A DNA stretch of 64,000 nt from DAIMZI01 sp036734025 (GTDB taxonomy: Bacteria > Pseudomonadota > Alphaproteobacteria > Rhizobiales > Rhodomicrobiaceae), in NCBI GenBank assembly GCA_036734025.1, contig DAIMZI010000007.1, forward strand, positions 1-64,000, in the 5' to 3' direction. Positions 17,138-26,844 of this stretch are shown piece after piece; positions within the stretch are counted from its first letter, which is position 1; every line of letters begins with the position of its first letter. Both the position numbers and the translations under genes were made by a program. The notes below the pieces were generated by a model. That model saw only the letters and a program-made list of their open reading frames with translations. It made no database searches and was not told where the DNA came from.

Positions 17138-19441
17138 TCATAAGGCGGCAGACGCCACGGTCTCGCCGGCCGTGAGCCTGATGATCTCGGCGGACCCGTC
17201 AGATGCTGTGATCTCGCCGATCACGGCTGCGCCTGGATAGCCGGCATCGCTCAGCCTTTGCAGACAGGCCCTGCTTGCCTCTGGTGGGATCGCCGCCAGC
17301 AGTCCGCCCGACGTCTGCGGGTCGAACAGCAGCGGGAAAAGCGCATGACCTTGCTGGCCGTCGCTGCGGACAATCGCACGCCTCAGCCGCAGATTTTGCG
17401 GCTGGAGCGAGGATGTGATGCCTTGGGCAAGGGTGTGCCGCGCGCCGTCGAGAACCGGCAGCGCCTCCAGATCGATACGCGCCGCGGCGCCGCTCGCCTT
17501 GAGCATTTCCAACAGGTGCCCGAGCAGGCCGAAGCCCGTAATGTCGGTTGCAGCCCGTGCGCCGGACTGCATCAGGATGTCGGCGGCCGGACCGTTTGAG
17601 AGCAGCATCGTGTCGATCGCCCCCATCAGCCATCGGGCCTTTGCCTCGGCGCGCATGTTGGCGGCCAGCAATGTGCCGGTGCCAAGCGGCTTGGTCAGGA
17701 TCAGCCGGTCGCCCGGACGGGCGCCGCTCTTGCGCAGGGCCGATGCCCGCGGCACCGCGCCAGTGACGGCAAAGCCGAGCGCCAGTTCCGCGCCCTCGCT
17801 GGTATGTCCGCCGACCAGCGCGCAATCAGCTTTGCGCAAGGTTTCGTTCGCGCCTGCCATGAGCGCGGCGAGATCGGCCTCCAGCTTGGTTTCGATACCA
17901 TGGGGCAGCGTGGCGATGGCAAGCGCCGTCTGCGGTTTGCCGCCCATGGCATATATGTCGCTCAACGCATGATTGGCGGCGATCCTGCCAAACAGATAGG
18001 GATCGTCGATCATGGCGCGGAAATAATCGACGGTGTGCACCATCAACGTGTCGCCGCCGGTGTCGATCAGGGCTGCATCGTCGGGGTCATCGAGGCCGGC
18101 GACGATTTCCGGGCGCTGCGCAGGAACGATGCCTTCGAGCGCGCGCGACAGCACGCTGGCGCCGACCTTCGCTCCGCACCCGCCACAGCGCATGGGGACG
18201 CTCTCGATCTGGGCAAGGGCGTCGCGGTCGGCGAGTGGCGAATGACGGCGCGGCAGCGTCACCGCCATTTTCGGCAGCTCGTTGAACTTTGTCATGAAGC
18301 GGCGGTCGATCCAGTCCTTCCAGCGCCACACCCATGCGCCGCCGAAGACGAAGCCGCTGCGCGCCCCGATCGCATAAGGCTCGCCCGTCGAGACCAGATA
18401 CATGGCCTGGCGTTGCGGTCTGTAGGGCTTCAGGGGTCGGCCGGTGAGCAGCCTGACGATATTTTCAGCAAGGATGGGCCCTTCGCGCACGGCATAGACC
18501 CCGGATTTGGGCAGGGCGCGGGGGCCAAAGGCAATCACATCGCCAGCGCCGAAGATATCTTCGACACCGCTTGCGCGCAGATATTCATCGACGCTGAGAA
18601 AGCCGTTGCCGTCGAGCGCGAGCCCGGTCGTTTCAAGCCAGCCGGGCGCTTTTGCCTGAACGACCCACAGCACCTCGTCGGCGGGCAGCCGGCCCAGACC
18701 GGCCACTTCGACCGCGCCGCTCTCGAGGCGGGTTGCCGGCCCGCCCGTGATGATCTCTATTCCGCGATCCTTCAGAATGGTCTCGAAACGGCGGCTGAAG
18801 CTTTCGGGAAAATTATGCAGGATCCGGTCATTTGCCGCGATCAGCGTGAGCGCAAGGCGCGCGGGATCGTGGCCGGCCTCGCTCAACTCGCGCCGCAGCC
18901 GCCCCTCCAGCGACAAGATGAGCTCCACGCCGCCTGCTCCGGCACCGACCACGGCGATCCGCTGGTTCCCGCCGGCTTCGATGATACGCTGGCGCATCGC
19001 CTCGAAGCGCGACAGAAATCCGCTGATCGGCTTCACCGGAATGGCGTGCTCGTCCGCGCCGGGCACGCTTGCGGTATTCGGGGTCGAGCCGGTATCGATC
19101 GACAATATGTCGTAGGACACCGGCGGGCGATTGTCACAGATGACGGTTTTGGCCGCGCGGTCAATGCCGATCGCCGAACCCTTGTAGAGCCTGGCGCCGG
19201 CAAAGCGGCAAAGCGGGCCAGTGTCGATATGCGCCTCATCGAACCCGTACAGCCCCGCGATCAGTCCCGGCAGCATGCCCGAATAGGGCGTATGCACATC
19301 GCGCGTCAGCAGGCTCAGGCGCACTCCCGGCATGGGCTTCATGCCGAACCGCTTCAGCACCTGCACATGGGCATGTCCGGCGCCGATGAGCACGACGTCC
19401 TTGATGACCGGCGTTTCGCTGTGTGTCTTCATGGCTCTCAT
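17138..19441 (-). CDS. selD: Selenophosphate synthase fused to an N-terminal FAD/NAD(P) oxidoreductase
   Basis: This 767-residue two-domain protein makes selenophosphate from selenide and ATP. Residues 1-395 form a pyridine-nucleotide-disulfide type flavoprotein like NDH-2. It has dinucleotide motifs VVLIGAGHAHV (16-26) and AVVGAGAGGVE (163-173) and the FAD-binding DIFGAGDV near 296. Residues about 415-767 are SelD, with the catalytic position GGCGAK carrying Cys422 (not selenocysteine) and Lys425. NHALSDIYAMGGKP, GGHTSEGAEL and DPQTSGGLL also follow the family. Its ATG overlaps the upstream permease gene in ATGA. The oxidoreductase half may reduce a selenium substrate for the kinase half, but this is inference. 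Confidence 0.93.
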   Translation of the reverse strand: MRAMKTHSETPVIKDVVLIGAGHAHVQVLKRFGMKPMPGVRLSLLTRDVHTPYSGMLPGLIAGLYGFDEAHIDTGPLCRFAGARLYKGSAIGIDRAAKTVICDNRPPVSYDILSIDTGSTPNTASVPGADEHAIPVKPISGFLSRFEAMRQRIIEAGGNQRIAVVGAGAGGVELILSLEGRLRRELSEAGHDPARLALTLIAANDRILHNFPESFSRRFETILKDRGIEIITGGPATRLESGAVEVAGLGRLPADEVLWVVQAKAPGWLETTGLALDGNGFLSVDEYLRASGVEDIFGAGDVIAFGPRALPKSGVYAVREGPILAENIVRLLTGRPLKPYRPQRQAMYLVSTGEPYAIGARSGFVFGGAWVWRWKDWIDRRFMTKFNELPKMAVTLPRRHSPLADRDALAQIESVPMRCGGCGAKVGASVLSRALEGIVPAQRPEIVAGLDDPDDAALIDTGGDTLMVHTVDYFRAMIDDPYLFGRIAANHALSDIYAMGGKPQTALAIATLPHGIETKLEADLAALMAGANETLRKADCALVGGHTSEGAELALGFAVTGAVPRASALRKSGARPGDRLILTKPLGTGTLLAANMRAEAKARWLMGAIDTMLLSNGPAADILMQSGARAATDITGFGLLGHLLEMLKASGAAARIDLEALPVLDGARHTLAQGITSSLQPQNLRLRRAIVRSDGQQGHALFPLLFDPQTSGGLLAAIPPEASRACLQRLSDAGYPGAAVIGEITASDGSAEIIRLTAGETVASAAL

Positions 19442-20934
19442 GTGTGCCGGGGCAAGGTGCTCAGTCGCAAGGCTTGCCGCAGCCGCCGGGAAAAGACGTC
19501 CACCGCAATCGTCAGCAGTCCGATGCTGAAGATGATCACGATCGCTTCATCAAAGCGCAATTCGGCTATGGCCGCATCGACATGATAGCCCAGCGTTGCC
19601 ACGCCCAGCAGGCCGAGTATGGCGCTTTCGCGAAGGATTATCTCCCAGCGATACAGCAGATAAGCGAGGAACTGTCCATAAATGCGCGGCGTCAGCTCGT
19701 AGGCATACAGGTTCAGACCCTTCGGGGCATCGGCGCGCAGGGGCAGACCGTCCGCCTGACGCCCGACCAGATAGCCGATGATGGCGCCATTATGCAGACC
19801 CAGCGCCAGCACGGCCGGCAGCATCGATGGTCCGAACATCTGCAGGAGGATGAAGGCGATCACATATTCAGGCGTCGACCGTCCGACGATCAGCATGACA
19901 CGCCCGGCGGTGTGCCCGGTGCGTCCGAGAAGGCGTCGGTTTGCGAGCGGATAGACGCCAAGCGCGATGATGCCGGTCAGCGCCAGCGCCATCTGGCCGA
20001 GGATCAGCGTGGCAGTCACGCCGGGGATGATGGCTGTGGTGATGATGCCGGAAAGCCAGGTTCCGGCGCTCGCCCAGCCGACGAGCGAGAGCCACCCGCC
20101 GTCCCGCAATGGTGCGGGAACGATGTCCTGCGTCACAAACCGCTCCAGATTGGCCATGCTGAACCCGCCTACCCCCTCGGGCAGAATGACGATCGAGGCA
20201 GCCACCACGAACGGCCAGAACCGGAGCCGGGCCCAGAGCCGGCGAGAGGCGATGATGATGTAAAAGCTCAGCAGCAGGGCACCGACGGCTCCATATTCGC
20301 CCTGGCGGAAATAGCTGTCGAGATGGAAGCCGAGCGTCGGCAGTCCGATGAAGCCGAGCACGGCCGATGAACGCAGTCCGCATTCCAGCCGGTAGAGCGT
20401 GTATGTCTTGAAGGCGCTCACAAGCTCCGGCAGCCTTGCATAGACATAGGCTGAGAGCACCGAGGTTCCGTGCGGGAGAACGCGGGCCGCGGAAAGATCG
20501 GCTTCTTCGGCGATCTCGGAATAGACCTTGGCGAAGATGCCGGAATAGGGAAGTGCGATGGCGAGAATGCCGGCGCTCGGCGTGAGGCCGAATATCTGGA
20601 TGAGGATCAGCGCCCAGAACAGTTCATGGATCGAGCGGATCGAGGCGCAGAAGACACGCACGGCGCGCGAGACCGGAAACAGCACCGAGAGCCCGAAGCC
20701 GGCCATGGCGCCGAGCGAAACGCCGATCACCGCGAAGGCGACAGTGTAGGCGATGCTGAGCCAGCTAAGGCCGGAGAAATCCGGCTGTACGACCTGCGTC
20801 AGAAAGCGAAGCAGTTCGCCGAGCGGGTCAAACGCACTCAACGCAAGATCACCGACAACGGCGGCGAGAGCCCCTGTCGCCAGGATGCCCAGAGAGACGT
20901 TGCCATAGCTCAGGCGTGCTGATAAGGCGGTCAT
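19438..20934 (-). CDS. PhnE-type ABC permease with two fused permease domains, putative selenium transporter
   Basis: The 498-residue protein contains two consecutive PhnE-like permease domains. Each ends in the loop that contacts the ATPase: EEADLSAARVLPHGTS for the first, and the GLNLYAYELTPRIYGQF region for the second. Each is followed by RLE.GLRSSAVLGFIG / RWEIILRESAILGLLG. About twelve hydrophobic segments can be counted. In the phosphonate system PhnE is usually single, so this is an internal duplication and fusion. Its stop overlaps the start of selD and its start overlaps the stop of the ATPase gene, which ties transport to selenophosphate synthesis. Confidence 0.85.
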   Translation of the reverse strand: MTALSARLSYGNVSLGILATGALAAVVGDLALSAFDPLGELLRFLTQVVQPDFSGLSWLSIAYTVAFAVIGVSLGAMAGFGLSVLFPVSRAVRVFCASIRSIHELFWALILIQIFGLTPSAGILAIALPYSGIFAKVYSEIAEEADLSAARVLPHGTSVLSAYVYARLPELVSAFKTYTLYRLECGLRSSAVLGFIGLPTLGFHLDSYFRQGEYGAVGALLLSFYIIIASRRLWARLRFWPFVVAASIVILPEGVGGFSMANLERFVTQDIVPAPLRDGGWLSLVGWASAGTWLSGIITTAIIPGVTATLILGQMALALTGIIALGVYPLANRRLLGRTGHTAGRVMLIVGRSTPEYVIAFILLQMFGPSMLPAVLALGLHNGAIIGYLVGRQADGLPLRADAPKGLNLYAYELTPRIYGQFLAYLLYRWEIILRESAILGLLGVATLGYHVDAAIAELRFDEAIVIIFSIGLLTIAVDVFSRRLRQALRLSTLPRHT

Positions 20935-21602
20935 CCGGCGTAATAGGGAACGAGATCGGCGGCGCCGATATCGCGCGCAGGCGCATCGAGGACAATCTTG
21001 CCGTAGTCGATGACGAGGATGCGCTCGGCAAATTCCAGCGCGAGCGTGATGTCATGCAGCGCCAGGATGATGGTCGGGTGCACGCCGCGGATCTGGTCGA
21101 TGACGGCGCGCGAGCGGACGCGGTCGAGCGCGGAGACGGGCTCATCGCCGATCAGCACGGGACGGCCGTTGTAGAGTGCGCGGGCGATCGCAGCGCGCTG
21201 CTGCTGGCCGCCCGAGAGGTTTCCCGCAGGCTCGAAGATCTTGTCGGCGATGCCGAGCGCGGCGAGGATCGCGCCGATCTCTTCGATGTCGGCGCGCCGG
21301 CGGCGGATCAGTGTCGCCAGATTTTCCAGGGTGGAGCGCTGATCGAGCCGGCCCATGTAGACATTGGCGAAGACGGACAACGGCCTGACCAGCGCGGCTG
21401 CTTGGGGAATGAGCGCACAGGCTTGCGGGGCAAGACTGTAGAGCGTGTTGAGCAACGTCGACTTGCCAGCGCCCGAGCGGCCCATGACAGCGATCCGCTC
21501 GCCTTGACGAATGCGCAGCGAAACGGCGTCAAGCACCGTTTCGCCGCCATAGCCTATCGAGAGCCTGTCGAGATCGAAGACAGCAGGCGCCTGGGCGAGC
21601 AT
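20931..21602 (-). CDS. PhnC-type ABC ATP-binding protein, putative selenium transporter
   Basis: The 223-residue ATPase has Walker A GRSGAGKSTLL (about 40-50), the signature LSGGQQQRAAIARAL, Walker B VLIGDEPVSALD and the H-loop ILALHDI. The order of binding protein, ATPase, double permease then selD on one strand, with ATGA overlaps, makes one operon. PhnC proteins serve phosphonate, phosphite and related oxyanions; here the neighbours argue for a selenium oxyanion. Confidence 0.88.
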   Translation of the reverse strand: MLAQAPAVFDLDRLSIGYGGETVLDAVSLRIRQGERIAVMGRSGAGKSTLLNTLYSLAPQACALIPQAAALVRPLSVFANVYMGRLDQRSTLENLATLIRRRRADIEEIGAILAALGIADKIFEPAGNLSGGQQQRAAIARALYNGRPVLIGDEPVSALDRVRSRAVIDQIRGVHPTIILALHDITLALEFAERILVIDYGKIVLDAPARDIGAADLVPYYAG

Positions 21603-21604
21603 GG

Positions 21605-22474
21605 CTATTCGATCAGTCCGACGGAGCGGGCGACGTCCTCGATCGGCTTGAACTCGGCGCTGGTTGCCGGGATGAAGCCATCGCGGTCGAACGAACCCAG
21701 GATTTCCGGGTCTTTCATGCCGGTAAGCGCATCGCGGACCTTTTCCCTGAAGCCTTCACCGAATTTTGCGTCGACATCGCCGCGGATGACCCAGTGGTAA
21801 TCGGGATAAGTCGGGGTCTCCCAGATCACACGGACTTTCGAAGGGTCCACCTTGCCCGCGGCGGTTTGCGACTTCCATACCAGATAGTTCACCGCGCCGG
21901 CTTCGTATGCGCCGGACTGAACGAGCGCGATGGTCTGCGAATGATCGCCGGAAAAGCCGACCCGGGAGAAGAACTCATCGGGCCCCTTGCCGGTATTTTC
22001 GCGGAGGAAGAATTCCGGCATCACCCGGCCCGATGTCGAGGCGCGCGATCCGAAGGTGAAGGTCCTGCCTTCCAGCCCTGCGGGGAAGTCGTCGCTACGC
22101 TCAAGGCCGGTGGAAGTGTGCGCAATGAAATAGGTTTGAAAGTTCGGGTCGTCGCGACCCTGGGCGAGGGCTTCGGAGCCGGGGACCCTCAGCCTCGCTT
22201 GCACGCCGGTCAGGCCGCCGAACCAGGCAAGCTGCACCTGATCGTTGACGAATGCGCTGACCGCTGCCGGATAACTCTTTACCGGCACATAGCTGACGGT
22301 GACGCCAAGTCGCTCTTCGAGATATTTCGCCACCTTGCCGAAACGTTCAGTCAGACGGGTCTCATCCTCGTCGGGTATGGCTGTGAATACGAAGATTTTG
22401 TCTTGCGCCGCAGCCGGCCAGCAAGCGAGAAGTAACGCAAGCGCGGCCAGCCCAGCATTAAATAGCCGTTTCAT
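21605..22474 (-). CDS. PhnD-type periplasmic binding protein, putative selenate/selenite transporter
   Basis: The 289-residue solute-binding protein starts with a Sec signal peptide (MKRLFNAGLAALALLLACWP, cleavage after AAAQ). It has the PhnD fold hallmarks AIPDEDETRL, VPVKSYPAAVSAFVNDQVQLAWFGG, TFTFGSRASTSGRVMP and AVNYLVW. Binding proteins of this branch located beside selD are annotated by context as putative selenate transporters. The sequence alone does not show the ligand. It heads the operon through selD and is divergent from fdnG across a 345-base AT-rich gap. Confidence 0.88.
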   Translation of the reverse strand: MKRLFNAGLAALALLLACWPAAAQDKIFVFTAIPDEDETRLTERFGKVAKYLEERLGVTVSYVPVKSYPAAVSAFVNDQVQLAWFGGLTGVQARLRVPGSEALAQGRDDPNFQTYFIAHTSTGLERSDDFPAGLEGRTFTFGSRASTSGRVMPEFFLRENTGKGPDEFFSRVGFSGDHSQTIALVQSGAYEAGAVNYLVWKSQTAAGKVDPSKVRVIWETPTYPDYHWVIRGDVDAKFGEGFREKVRDALTGMKDPEILGSFDRDGFIPATSAEFKPIEDVARSVGLIE

Positions 22475-22819
22475 GGCAATTCCTGTTCAGATTGTTGGGG
22501 ATTTGTCGCTTGCGTCATCACACCTGCCCAGCCGGAACGGCGAGCCCTTCGATGACTTGTCAAAGACTGGCAGATTTTGAGCCGTCTTTCAACAGCTTGC
22601 GAATGAAAGACAATTATACAATGTTTCGAATATTTGCAATTTCTTATGCGGCCTTCACGATTTTGGCGAATTTAGAATCGATCTATTGACAGATTTTTCC
22701 ATAGCGTGACACAATGTCCCACCTTGCAGAAAACCTGCAATGCAAAAGCGGCGCAGCTTACGTGCGTGACAAACCGCTTATGCGGCACCTGAAGTCGCAA
22801 TTTTTGGGAGGAAACCGCC
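22475..22819. promoter_or_regulatory. Divergent control region between the selenium-transport and fdnG operons
   Basis: No gene lies in this AT-rich gap. Toward fdnG, TTGACA at 22686-22691 is followed after 18 bases by CACAAT (22710-22715) preceded by TGA, an extended -10 arrangement, about 105 bases before the ATG. Toward the transporter, a perfect TATAAT on the minus strand lies at 22619-22614. No convincing FNR box was found. GGGAGGA sits 7-8 bases before the fdnG ATG. The promoter calls are by eye only. Confidence 0.35.
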
Positions 22820-25800
22820 ATGGAACTAGACAGGCGCAGTTTCCTGAAGGCTGGTGGAGGCGCGGCTCTCGCTTCGAGCATGTCCGTTCTGGGATTTGGT
22901 GAAGACCAGAAGGCACTCGCTCAGGCGGTTCGTCCCTACAAGCTTGCCAGGACAACGGAAACACGAAGCATCTGCCCGTATTGCTCGGTGAGCTGCGGCG
23001 TCCTGATGTATTCGCTTGGTGACAGGTCGAAAAACGCCAAGCCCGAGATCATCCACGTCGAAGGCGACCCGGACAATCCGGTGAACCGTGGCACGCTGTG
23101 CCCGCGCGGCTCGGCGATCCTCGATTTCGTGCATGCCGAGACGCGCACGAAATATCCCCTCCACCGCAAGCCCGGCTCCGACAGGTTCGAGCGCGTAAGC
23201 TGGGAATTCGCGCTGGACCGGATCGCGCAGCTCATGAAGGAAGATCGCGACGCGAATTTCGTCACGACCAACAAGGACGGCGTGACCGTCAATCGCTGGC
23301 CGACCACGGCCATGTTCGTGACGTCCTCGATGAACAATGAGAGTGGCTATCTTGCCGCCAAGCTGGCCCGAAGCCACGGAATAATCGCACTCGAAACGCA
23401 GGCCCGTATTTGACACGGACCGACGGTGGCCAGTCTGGCTCCAACATTCGGTCGCGGTGCAATGACCAATCACTGGGTCGACATCAGAAACGCTGATGTG
23501 ATCCTGATCATGGGCGGAAACGCTGCTGAAGCGCATCCTTGCGGCTTCAAGTGGGTGACCGAGGCGAAGTCGCACAACAAGGCACAACTTGTTGTTGTCG
23601 ATCCCCGCTTCACTCGCTCGGCAGCCGTTGCGGACATGTATGCGCCCCTGCGTCCTGGAACCGACATTGCGTTCCTTCTGGGCGTCATGCGCTACATACT
23701 CACCGAAAACAGGATCCATACCGAATATGTGAAGGCGCATACCAGCGCGTCGCTCATCGTCAAGGCGGGCTTTAGCTTCGATGACGGGTTGTTCACCGGA
23801 TATGACGAGGCCAAACGCGCCTACGACATGTCCGAATGGGACTATGAGCTGGACGAACAGGGCTATGTGAAGGCCGACGACACGTGGCAGGACCCACGCT
23901 GCGTCATCAATCTGCTGAAGGCCCACGTCGATCGCTATACTCCGGAAATGGTCGAACGCATCTGCGGCACGCCGCGGGACAAGTTCCTGCGCATTGCCGA
24001 GTTGATCGCCTCGACCGGCAACGGCGAGCGCTCGATGACCAGCATGTATGCGCTCGGCTGGACGCAGCATACGCACGGCGCCCAGAACATCCGGTGCATG
24101 GCGATGCTCCAGCTTCTGCTTGGCAACATGGGTGTGCCGGGTGGCGGCGTGAACGCGCTTCGCGGCCACGCGAACGTCCAGGGCATCACCGACCTTGCGC
24201 TTCTGACGCACATCCTGCCCGGCTATCTCGCCGCGCCGAATGAGAAGGAGCCCGACTTCGCGGCCTATATCGGCAAGCGCGGTTTCAAACCCCTGCGTCC
24301 AAACCAGACCAGTTACTGGCAGAACTACAGGAAGTTCTTCGTCAGCCAGCTCAAGGCATGGTGGGGCGACAGGGCGAAACCGTGGAACGACTTCGCCTTC
24401 GACTATCTGCCGAAATTTGACGTGCCGCATGACACGCTCAAGATCGTGCAGCTCATGTATGAAGGCAAGATCAACGGCTGCATCACGCATGGCGAGAACA
24501 TCCTGCTCGGCGTTCCCCACAAGCAGAAGGTGCTTGAGGGCATGTCCAGGCTGAAATGGCTCGTCGTGGCCGATCCGCTTGATATCGAGACGGGCCGGTT
24601 CTGGGAGCGTTACGGCGAAATCAACAAGGCCGACCCGAGCGAGATCCAGACGGAGGTGTTCCAGCTCCCGACGGCGAGCTTCGCCGAGAACGAGGGATCG
24701 TTCACCAACTCGGGCCGCACGCTGCTATGGCTCGACAAGGCGGCCGATCCTCCCGCAGAAGCCAAGACCGACATCCAGATCCTGACCGCCCTCTTCCGTC
24801 GCATCCGGGCGATGTACATAAAGGATGGCGGTGCCTTCCCCGACCCGATCGTCAATCTGACATGGAATTTCAGTAACCCGGAAAATCCGTCCGCGGACGA
24901 GTTGCTGAAGGAAATCAATGGCTATGCCCTCGAAGACCTGACCGACCCGGCCGACCCGACGAAGGTGATCCTGAAAGCCGGTCAGCAGCTTGCCTCCTTC
25001 GCCCAGATGACGGACGACGGCAAGACGGCGGGCGGCAACTGGATCTATACCGGCGTCTACACCGAAGCCGGCAATATGTCCAAACGCCGCGACAACAGCG
25101 ACCCGAGCGGCAAGGGCGTGTATGGTATGTGGGGATTTGCCTGGCCCGCAAATCGGCGCATCCTCTACAACCGTGCCTCGGCCGACGCCGATGGCCGCCC
25201 ATGGAGCACCCGCAAGGCGTATATCCAGTGGAGCGGCTCGCGCTGGGTCGGGCCCGACGTGCCCGATTACGGCCCGACGGTCGCGCCTGACAGGGGCGCG
25301 GGCGCATTCATCATGAACCCGGAAGGCCTGGCTCGTCTCTTCGTCCGCGGAATGATGAGGGACGGTCCATTCCCTGAGCATTACGAGCCTTATGAGTCTC
25401 CTGTGGCCAATATTCTCCATGAGAAGATCGGCCCGACTCCGACGGCCCGCGTGTTCCAGGACGTCTGGGAAACTTTCGGCAAGGTGGAGGAATTCCCGTA
25501 CGTAGCGACGACTTACCGTCTCACGGAGCACTTCCACTTCTGGTCGAAGCACCAGCACATCAATGCCGTTCTGCAGCCCGAACTCTTTGTCGAACTGCCT
25601 AAGGCACTTGCCGATGAGAAGGGTATCAGGAACGGCGACTGGGTGCAGGTGACGTCCAAGCGCGGCTTCATCAAGGCCAAGGCGGTCGTGACCATCCGCA
25701 TGGCGTCGCTCGACGTCGACGGCAAGCAGGTCCATGTGGTCGGCATCCCGATGCACTGGGGCTTCAAGGGGGCGACCAAGAACGGCTATGGCGTCAACGA

Positions 25801-25933
25801 ACTCACGCCGTTCGTCGCCGACGTCAACGCGGTAACGCCGGAATACAAGGCGTTTCTAGTCAATGTGGAGCCCACCACAGCGCCCACCGACGTTCAGGTG
25901 GCCACTGTTGATGCGTCCCGCAGGCAAGGCTGA
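22820..25933 (+). CDS. fdnG: Formate dehydrogenase-N/O alpha subunit, selenocysteine-containing
   Basis: This catalytic subunit oxidises formate to CO2 at a bis-MGD molybdenum centre. The reading frame has one internal UGA (23411-23413) which decodes as Sec198: the context RI-U-HGPTVASLAPTFGRGA matches E. coli FdnG/FdoG, where the same position is selenocysteine. With read-through the protein is 1037 residues, the normal length. A twin-arginine signal (LDRRSFLKAGG) opens it, followed by a [4Fe-4S] site with Cys52, Cys55, Cys59 and Cys94. The C-terminal molybdopterin domain includes RLTEHFHFWSKH and VGIPMHWGFKG. The gene leads the operon fdnG-fdnH-fdnI-fdhE-selA-sel1-selB. Without SelB and tRNA-Sec it would end after 197 residues. 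Confidence 0.96.
23411..23461 (+). promoter_or_regulatory. UGA selenocysteine codon and bacterial SECIS-like hairpin
   Basis: The UGA at 23411-23413 is followed within the coding sequence by a short hairpin. The apical stem GCC/GGC lies around AGUCU near 23436-23447, the same arrangement as the fdhF/fdnG SECIS elements of E. coli bound by SelB domain IV. The flanking codons are also highly conserved as protein, so RNA structure is best judged by co-variation. Confidence 0.75.
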
Positions 25934-25947
25934 GGAGGAGGAAAACC

Positions 25948-26844
25948 ATGGCTACGTTACAATCGCTTGATTTGCGGCGCCGTTCGGCCTCCACCGAACC
26001 GCCGCCAGGTGTTCGCGAAACGACCCAGATCGCCAAGCTGATCGATGTTTCCAAATGCATCGGCTGCAAGGCCTGTCAGGCCGCCTGTCTGGAATGGAAC
26101 AACCTCACCGAGAAGGTTGGCGTGAATGTGGGGGTTTACGACAACCCCCACGACCTCACGGAGCACACCTGGACGCTCATGCGTTTCACCGAGCGCGAGA
26201 ATGAACAGGGTGACCTTGAGTGGCTGATCCGCAAGGACGGCTGCATGCATTGCGACGATCCGGGGTGCCTCAAGGCATGCCCGGCGCCGGGCGCCATCGT
26301 GCAATATTCCAATGGCATCGTAGACTTCATCTCCGAGAACTGCATTGGCTGCGGCTATTGCATCAAGGGATGTCCGTTCGATATCCCGCGCATCTCGCAG
26401 GTCGACTACAAGGCCTACAAATGCACGCTGTGCTCGGACCGGGTCGCCGTCGGACAGGCTCCCGCCTGTGCCAAGGCCTGCCCGACCCAGGCGATCTATT
26501 TCGGTTCCAAGGAAGCCATGGTCGAGCATGCCCAGACGCGCATCGCCGATCTCAAGGAGCGCGGCTACGCCAATGCCGGGCTCTATGATCCCGAAGGCGT
26601 AGGCGGTACGCATGTGATGTATGTGCTGCAACACGCCGACCGGCCTCAGCTTTATTCGGGCCTTCCAAAAGACCCGAAGATCGCCAGTTCGGTCGCTTTC
26701 TGGAAGGGCGACTTCAAGGGCTGGGCCCTCGGCAGTATCGCATTGGCAGCGGTTCTCGGCTTTATTCACTACGTCTCCAAGGGGCCAAATGAAGTGACCG
26801 CCGAGGACGAGGACAAAGCTGAAGATCTGCTGCGGAGGTCATGA
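25948..26844 (+). CDS. fdnH: Formate dehydrogenase iron-sulfur (beta) subunit
   Basis: The 298-residue electron-transfer subunit passes electrons from FdnG to the cytochrome b subunit. Four ferredoxin-type cysteine clusters are visible: CIGCKACQAACLEW (about 37-50), CMHCDDPGCLKACP (about 99-112), CIGCGYCIKGCPF (about 132-144) and CTLCSDRVAVGQAPACAKAC (about 157-176). A single C-terminal transmembrane helix (WALGSIALAAVLGFIHYV) anchors it, as in E. coli FdnH. A strong AGGAGGAGG precedes the ATG. Its stop overlaps the fdnI start. Confidence 0.95.
   Translation: MATLQSLDLRRRSASTEPPPGVRETTQIAKLIDVSKCIGCKACQAACLEWNNLTEKVGVNVGVYDNPHDLTEHTWTLMRFTERENEQGDLEWLIRKDGCMHCDDPGCLKACPAPGAIVQYSNGIVDFISENCIGCGYCIKGCPFDIPRISQVDYKAYKCTLCSDRVAVGQAPACAKACPTQAIYFGSKEAMVEHAQTRIADLKERGYANAGLYDPEGVGGTHVMYVLQHADRPQLYSGLPKDPKIASSVAFWKGDFKGWALGSIALAAVLGFIHYVSKGPNEVTAEDEDKAEDLLRRS

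Noticed and set aside
17804..19585. 593-codon open frame antisense to selD
   Set aside because: High GC in third positions keeps the opposite strand open; the minus-strand fusion is clearly real.
22820..23413. fdnG as a frameshifted or truncated pseudogene
   Set aside because: UGA aligns with the known Sec codon, no frame change occurs and SelB/tRNA-Sec are present.
22826..24520. 564-codon open frame antisense to fdnG
   Set aside because: It is the complement of a highly conserved catalytic subunit and has no domain of its own.
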